Shown here piece after piece: positions 40,300 through 44,419 of a stretch of 44,419 nucleotides of DNA. The stretch comes from an archaeon (GTDB lineage: Archaea; Nanobdellota; Nanobdellia; Woesearchaeales; ARS49). The stretch's first letter is position 1. Each line of letters opens with the position of its first letter. Both the position numbers and the translations under genes were made by a program. The notes under the pieces are model-generated. The model was given only the letters and a program-made list of their open reading frames with translations, did no database searches and had not been told where the DNA came from. The DNA lies in the NCBI GenBank assembly GCA_020051845.1, contig JAGVQG010000019.1:1-44419 (forward strand), given 5' to 3'.

Positions 40300-40430
40300 C
40301 GCTCACCGTACGCTGTCCTGAATGCAAGAACAAGATGAAATGCCAACCGCAGGGATCAGCAGAAGGCAAGAGCAAGCGCTGCGTCTATTGCGGAAGGTCT
40401 TTTTCGGTCAAGGCGAATATGTCGAATTGA
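40296..40430 (+). CDS. 44-aa zinc-ribbon miniprotein of the scpB operon
   Basis: The ATG overlaps the scpB stop by 4 bases (ATGA). The protein is MTLTVRCPECKNKMKC followed by RCVYCGRSFSVK; Cys7, Cys10, Cys29 and Cys32 make a complete zinc ribbon. The frame, Cys pairs and coupling support a real gene despite its length. A longer overlapping frame starting at 40322 is a shadow. Possible role: a DNA- or protein-binding accessory to ScpB. Confidence 0.8.
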   Translation: MTLTVRCPECKNKMKCQPQGSAEGKSKRCVYCGRSFSVKANMSN

Positions 40431-40460
40431 TGGCGCTGACCGTTTTTTCTAAAAGCCTTA

Positions 40461-40480
40461 AAACGTACTATTTAACGTTT
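40461..40480. promoter_or_regulatory. Inverted repeat upstream of gyrA
   Basis: AAACGT and ACGTTT separated by 8 bases, about 35 bases before the main gyrA TATA box. It could be an upstream regulator site or part of an alternative promoter, since several TATA-like A+T stretches lie in 40441-40500. Confidence 0.35.
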
Positions 40481-40514
40481 ATAGGCCGTATAAAGCCATT
40501 CTGGAACCACAAGT

Positions 40515-40524
40515 CTTATATATT
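40515..40524 (+). promoter_or_regulatory. Probable gyrA TATA box
   Basis: CTTATATATT, with an expected start near 40545 and a leader of about 37 nt. GTATAAAGCC at 40489-40498 is a weaker alternative. Confidence 0.55.
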
Positions 40525-40531
40525 GCCTGCC

Positions 40532-40547
40532 TTCTTTTCGAAAAGAA
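40532..40547. promoter_or_regulatory. 16-bp perfect palindrome over the gyrA start site
   Basis: TTCTTTTCGAAAAGAA equals its reverse complement at all 16 positions. It lies 7 bases after the TATA box and covers the predicted initiation site, as does the unrelated palindrome at 23885-23900. A repressor operator is the simplest reading; a loop-less RNA stem at the 5' end is another. Confidence 0.55.
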
Positions 40548-40581
40548 AAGGAGCCGTTCTAGTGCGGCATTTCGCAACAAA

Positions 40582-43044
40582 ATGACAACCGATACACCTC
40601 CCACTTCGAACATCCAGCCACGCATAATCCAGGACGAGATGTCCCAGTCATATCTGGCCTATTCCATGAGCGTCATAGTCGGTAGGGCGCTGCCAGATGC
40701 CCGCGACGGACTAAAACCAGTGCATCGTCGAGTGCTCTACGCCATGTACGACATGGGCATGCTCCACAACAAGCCTTTCAAGAAATCAGCAAGGATAGTC
40801 GGAGAGGTGCTTGGTAAGTACCACCCGCACGGCGACAGTGCGGTCTACGAAACCATGGTGCGCATGGTGCAGGATTTCTCGCTTCGATATCCGATGATAA
40901 ACGGACAGGGAAATTTTGGTTCTGTCGACGGGGACGGCGCGGCAGCGATGCGTTACACCGAGGCGCGTCTCAACCAGATAGCGGAAGAGGCGCTGGAAGA
41001 CATAGACAAGAACACGGTCGATTTCGTGCCAAACTTCGACGGTTCGCTCAAGGAACCTTCGGTACTTCCATCCAAATTCCCGCAGTTGTTGGTCAACGGC
41101 AGCGCAGGCATCGCCGTCGGAATGGCGACAAATATACCGCCGCACAACCTCAAGGAGGTATGCAGCGCAATAATCGCGACAATAGAAAATCCCGCGATAA
41201 CCAGCGATCAGCTGATGCAATACGTGCCTGCCCCGGACTTCCCGACAGGCGGCATCATAGTCGGCACGACAGGAGCGAGAGACGCTTACATGACCGGCAG
41301 AGGAAAGGTCACGATACGCGCCAAGATAATAATCGAGGACAACAAGAACAAGCAGCGTCTGATCATAAATGAAATACCATATCAGGTCAACAAGTCAGTG
41401 CTCATAGAGGAGATAGCCGACCTTGTCCGCGACAAGAAAATCATAGGCATAAGCGACCTGCGCGACGAAAGCGACAGGGACGGAATGCGCATAGTCATCG
41501 AACTGCGACAGGGCTCGAATCCCGACGTCGTGCAGAACCAGCTCTTCGCGCACACGAAATTACAGACGACTTTCGGCATAATAATGCTGGCCCTGGTCGA
41601 CAACAAGCCCGAAGTCCTCACGCTCCGAGAATTGGTGGAGCAATATCTGCTGCACAGAAGGATCATAGTGCGAAGACGAACGGAGTATGACCTTTCGGAG
41701 GCGCAGAAGAAAGCGCACCTCCTCGAAGGACTCATCATCGCGCTCGACCACATAGACGAGGCAATAGCGCTCATAAAGCGATCCAAGACGACGGAAGCGG
41801 CCCGTGAAGGGTTGATGAAGTCATACACGCTAAGCGAACTCCAAGCGCAGGCGATATTGGACATGAAGCTGCAGAAGCTCACATCACTCGAGCAGAACAA
41901 GATACGTGAAGAGCACGCAGAGCTGCTCATCATGATCAAGAAGTTGAAGGAGATACTCGCGGACGAGAAGAGGATACTTGCATTGATCAAGGACGAGCTC
42001 AAGGCACTCTCGGACAAATATGGCGACGAGCGCCGCACCGTGATAATGGCCACCGGTGAATCAGCCATAGACGACGAGGAGCTCATCAAGCCAGAGGACA
42101 ATGTCGTCACGATAACGCATGCAGGCTATGTGAAGAGACTGCCTGTGGACACCTACAAACAGCAGAACCGCGGCGGCAAGGGAATAATCGCGACAGGCAC
42201 CAAAGAAGAGGACTTCGTGGAAGACCTGTTCGTAGCCAACACAAGATCATTCCTGTTCTTCTTCACGAACAAGGGCAAGGTGCACTGGATAAAGGTCTAC
42301 CAGCTTCCTGAAGCGTCGAGACAGGCGCGTGGCTCGGCCATCGTGAACTTGTTGCAGCTGGAGGAAGGCGAGAAAGTCACGGCATTCATCCCTGTCAAGA
42401 CGCTCAATGAGACAGCATTCAACGACTCACACTACCTATTCATGTGCACGCGCAACGGAATCGTGAAGAAGTCATCGCTGACGAACTTCGCAAACCCCCG
42501 CCGCGGCGGAATCATCGCGATCGAATTGGACGAGGGCGACGAACTGATATCGGTGCTGTTGACAGACGGCAAGGACCAGGTGATCATAGCCACAGAAAGC
42601 GGCATGGCCATAAGATTCGACGAAGCAGATGTGCGGCCGATGGGAAGGACGGCGGCAGGAGTCATAGGCATACGGTTGCGAGACGATCATTGCGTCTCAA
42701 TGGTGGAAGCCGACGAGACGCGAGCGCTGCTGACCATTGCAGAGAACGGCTACGGCAAGCGGACCCAGATATCGGACTACCGATTGACAGGCCGCGGCGG
42801 CGTAGGCATAATCAACATGAACCTCACTGACAAGACAGGCAAGGTCGTCGCAGTGAAGGAAGTCGCGGACGCAGATGAACTCATGCTAATATCCCAGAAC
42901 GGCATCATAATAAGGACTGCAGTCAACCAGATCTCACTGATAGGACGCAACACGCAAGGAGTGCGCGTCATGAAAGTGGATGAAGGGGACAAAGTGGTGA
43001 GCGCGGCACGAATAGTCGCAGACAACGGCGACAATGGAAACTGA
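40582..43044 (+). CDS. gyrA: DNA gyrase subunit A
   Basis: Breakage-reunion subunit of the enzyme that adds negative supercoils using ATP with GyrB. The 820 aa show [29 protein letters not shown] (Ser86 and Glu90 at the quinolone-determining positions), and active-site Tyr125 in AMRYTEARL. The C-terminal beta-pinwheel carries a gyrase box Gln528-Asn-Arg-Gly-Gly-Lys-Gly534, one residue off the consensus QRRGGKG, so gyrase is more likely than topoisomerase IV. Gyrases in archaea came from bacteria. No ribosome-binding site lies next to the ATG; GGAG is 28 bases upstream. gyrB is not in the window. Confidence 0.95.
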   Translation: MTTDTPPTSNIQPRIIQDEMSQSYLAYSMSVIVGRALPDARDGLKPVHRRVLYAMYDMGMLHNKPFKKSARIVGEVLGKYHPHGDSAVYETMVRMVQDFSLRYPMINGQGNFGSVDGDGAAAMRYTEARLNQIAEEALEDIDKNTVDFVPNFDGSLKEPSVLPSKFPQLLVNGSAGIAVGMATNIPPHNLKEVCSAIIATIENPAITSDQLMQYVPAPDFPTGGIIVGTTGARDAYMTGRGKVTIRAKIIIEDNKNKQRLIINEIPYQVNKSVLIEEIADLVRDKKIIGISDLRDESDRDGMRIVIELRQGSNPDVVQNQLFAHTKLQTTFGIIMLALVDNKPEVLTLRELVEQYLLHRRIIVRRRTEYDLSEAQKKAHLLEGLIIALDHIDEAIALIKRSKTTEAAREGLMKSYTLSELQAQAILDMKLQKLTSLEQNKIREEHAELLIMIKKLKEILADEKRILALIKDELKALSDKYGDERRTVIMATGESAIDDEELIKPEDNVVTITHAGYVKRLPVDTYKQQNRGGKGIIATGTKEEDFVEDLFVANTRSFLFFFTNKGKVHWIKVYQLPEASRQARGSAIVNLLQLEEGEKVTAFIPVKTLNETAFNDSHYLFMCTRNGIVKKSSLTNFANPRRGGIIAIELDEGDELISVLLTDGKDQVIIATESGMAIRFDEADVRPMGRTAAGVIGIRLRDDHCVSMVEADETRALLTIAENGYGKRTQISDYRLTGRGGVGIINMNLTDKTGKVVAVKEVADADELMLISQNGIIIRTAVNQISLIGRNTQGVRVMKVDEGDKVVSAARIVADNGDNGN

Positions 43045-44164
43045 GACCGACATCTGCGTGATCACACACGCCGGACTGGAAGACGTCTGCAAGGACGAGG
43101 TCAAATCCCTTCTCGGAGTCGATGCCACGACAAGCAAAGGCTCGGTTTTCTTCCGTGCGAAACTCATCGATATCTGCAGGTTCTGCTACAAGACACGCAG
43201 CGCACTGCGAGTGCTTGTCGTGCTTGGAAGGAAAACAGTCTCCGATCTCATGCTGGGGGCCGCAAAGCTTGCCGACACGGTACCTGTCGAATCCTGGCTT
43301 GACAAGACGACGACATTCGCCTGCAGGTCATCGATCCCTGAATTCGGTCAGGAGATCGCCGCAGAAGTAGGCGGCATATTGAACGACAGGACAGGCGCGC
43401 CGGTCAACCTATCGAAACCCACAGTCACGGTCATAGTCCACGCGACAGACGGCGATGTCTTGATAGGGATAGACATCGGCGGCGAGGAAGTGGGCAAAAG
43501 GGATTATCGCATATTCCTTGGAAACGACTCATTGCGCGGAACGATCGCATACGGCCTTCTTATCACCGCAGGATTCGAAGGTGACCAGAACATCGTGGAC
43601 ATATTCTGCAGAAGCGGGGTGATGCCGATAGAAGCCGCGCTCATGGCGTCAGGAATCAGCTCGCACAAGCACATGCGCGATTTCGCGTTCAGGAGACTGC
43701 CCAGACTGTCGGGCGTTGACTGGGAAGCGGAGTTCGACGCCATGGACAAGAAGACTCTGAAACAGCCGAAATGCACAATCATATGCATGGATGATTCTTT
43801 CGGCTCAGTCTCGGCGGCAAAGAAGAACGCCAAGATAGCCGGCGTGCACACGCACATCGAGTTCTCACGTACGGACCTCCGTTTCCTCGACGCGAAATTC
43901 GGAAAAGGCGGGCTGGACATGATAGTCACGATGCCTCCGCAGCCATCCGCGCGGATAAATGGGGTCGCGCTAGAGAAAGCGCTGCACGAGATGGTCTACC
44001 AGGCAGAGTTCATACTAAAGAAAAACGGGAAACTTGCGGTGGTGACGAAAGCCAACGTGCAGGAGATAAAGAATCTGTGCGCCGAGTTCAAGCTAATGCC
44101 GCTCAAAGAGAAATCAGTATTCCAGGGCGGACTTGAATTGAAGATGCTCGTGTTCACCAAGTGA
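43034..44164 (+). CDS. THUMP-domain RNA methyltransferase with altered motifs
   Basis: 376 aa, starting inside the end of gyrA (11-base overlap). Residues 1-150 form the ferredoxin-like/THUMP RNA-binding part. [22 protein letters not shown] resembles the linker of Trm14/TrmN/RlmL enzymes, which make N2-methylguanosine in tRNA or rRNA. The Rossmann motif I reads [19 protein letters not shown] (usual DPFCGSGTxxIEAA), and motif IV, normally NPPYG, reads Met300-Pro-Pro-Gln303. Loss of the catalytic Asn/Asp and change of the SAM loop suggest altered or absent activity. Confidence 0.85.
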   Translation: METETDICVITHAGLEDVCKDEVKSLLGVDATTSKGSVFFRAKLIDICRFCYKTRSALRVLVVLGRKTVSDLMLGAAKLADTVPVESWLDKTTTFACRSSIPEFGQEIAAEVGGILNDRTGAPVNLSKPTVTVIVHATDGDVLIGIDIGGEEVGKRDYRIFLGNDSLRGTIAYGLLITAGFEGDQNIVDIFCRSGVMPIEAALMASGISSHKHMRDFAFRRLPRLSGVDWEAEFDAMDKKTLKQPKCTIICMDDSFGSVSAAKKNAKIAGVHTHIEFSRTDLRFLDAKFGKGGLDMIVTMPPQPSARINGVALEKALHEMVYQAEFILKKNGKLAVVTKANVQEIKNLCAEFKLMPLKEKSVFQGGLELKMLVFTK

Positions 44165-44419
44165 CGCGTTCTTTCCTGAGCACTTTCGCGACAGACCGGT
44201 CCTGCATCTTCGTAAGAAAAACCATGGCAAGGATCGCCGCTGTCAAGGCCATAGTCATGTCATTCTGAGCATCCCAGATGTCTCCCTGCCAGCCAAGCCA
44301 CTCAGGACCCTGGGTCTTGTAGAAGAATATGACAATCCACGCTTCCAAGATCTCCCAGAATGCGGTGATGCCGCCGGCCACGCTCACGCACAGGTAGCTG
44401 AGCAAACCCCCTGATTGAA
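44154..44419 (-). CDS. 3' part of a membrane protein, possibly DUF2238-like
   Basis: The frame is open at the right edge, so the true start lies outside. The visible 88 residues contain a membrane helix with GGITAFWEILEAWIVIFF, then WQGDIWDAQNDMTMALTAAIL and a basic end. The pattern FWE-x(2)-E followed by Q-x-D-x-W-D-A-x-x-D-M resembles DUF2238/YjdF-like integral membrane proteins. The last 11 bases overlap the end of the THUMP gene on the opposite strand. Confidence 0.6.
   Translation of the reverse strand, partial: QSGGLLSYLCVSVAGGITAFWEILEAWIVIFFYKTQGPEWLGWQGDIWDAQNDMTMALTAAILAMVFLTKMQDRSVAKVLRKERVTW

Noticed and set aside
40322-40585. 87-codon frame between scpB and gyrA
   Set aside because: It overlaps the four-Cys zinc-ribbon gene in another frame, has no domain and crosses the gyrA promoter.
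1-44419. CRISPR arrays, insertion sequences, integrases and phage genes
   Set aside because: No regularly spaced direct repeats, transposase motifs or structural phage genes were found; the T4-like glycosylase alone does not make a prophage.

Overview
This window looks like a chromosome segment from an archaeon of the DPANN type. The archaeal evidence is the universal ribosomal-protein order with archaeal and eukaryotic members (eL19, eL32, eS4, aIF1), together with PCNA, a Hef-type XPF helicase-nuclease, RNase J, a Ski2-like helicase, TATA-box promoters and a tRNA-Leu with a bulge-helix-bulge intron. The DPANN assignment is an inference. It rests mainly on a single-polypeptide primase (PriS catalytic core plus PriL iron-sulphur domain), bacterial-type GyrA, and several small coiled-coil and zinc proteins that I associate with this group. 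A finer placement needs a phylogeny.

Layout. 1-13240 (minus strand): one compact operon running from L3 through 22 ribosomal proteins and aIF1 to SecY and a partial gene that is probably the DUF106/EMC3 insertase. Most junctions overlap by 1-11 bases. Its promoter and a structured leader of about 150 nt lie in 13241-13480. 13553-19358: fused primase, HtpX protease, GNAT acetyltransferase, nucleoside diphosphate kinase and Hef. 19459-24255: Ski2-like helicase, a zinc-ribbon/membrane/S2P-like operon, a TraB-family protein, and a small PRC-barrel protein with a palindrome-rich promoter. 24290-27592: tRNA-Gly(CCC) placed directly against a DUF212 gene, an unknown protein, an operon of a 29-residue-repeat protein with a B-box-like and a coiled-coil protein, a cytidylyltransferase-like enzyme and a membrane protein.

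27661-32753 (minus): purC, purB, purH (AICAR transformylase only), purO and purE in one operon. Together these cover AIR to IMP. 32883-33516: a more A+T-rich islet with a 53-aa protein and a T4 endonuclease V-like pyrimidine-dimer glycosylase. 33603-37353: PCNA, RNase J, intron-containing tRNA-Leu(CAA), and three tandem coiled-coil proteins that appear to be paralogues. 37505-44419: two unknown genes, a winged-helix-like/ScpB/mini zinc-ribbon operon (the last a 44-aa gene), gyrA with a palindromic promoter, a THUMP methyltransferase with altered motifs, and the end of a membrane-protein gene.

Expression pattern. At least eleven first or single genes have a TATA-like box centred 25-28 nt before the start codon, predicting leaderless mRNAs. 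Genes inside operons use GGAGG or GGTGATC-type sites and short overlaps. Replication, repair and chromosome functions (primase, PCNA, Hef, GyrA, ScpB, dimer glycosylase) and RNA processing (RNase J, Ski2-like, THUMP, tRNAs) dominate the non-ribosomal part. I see no CRISPR array, insertion sequence, prophage or rRNA gene.
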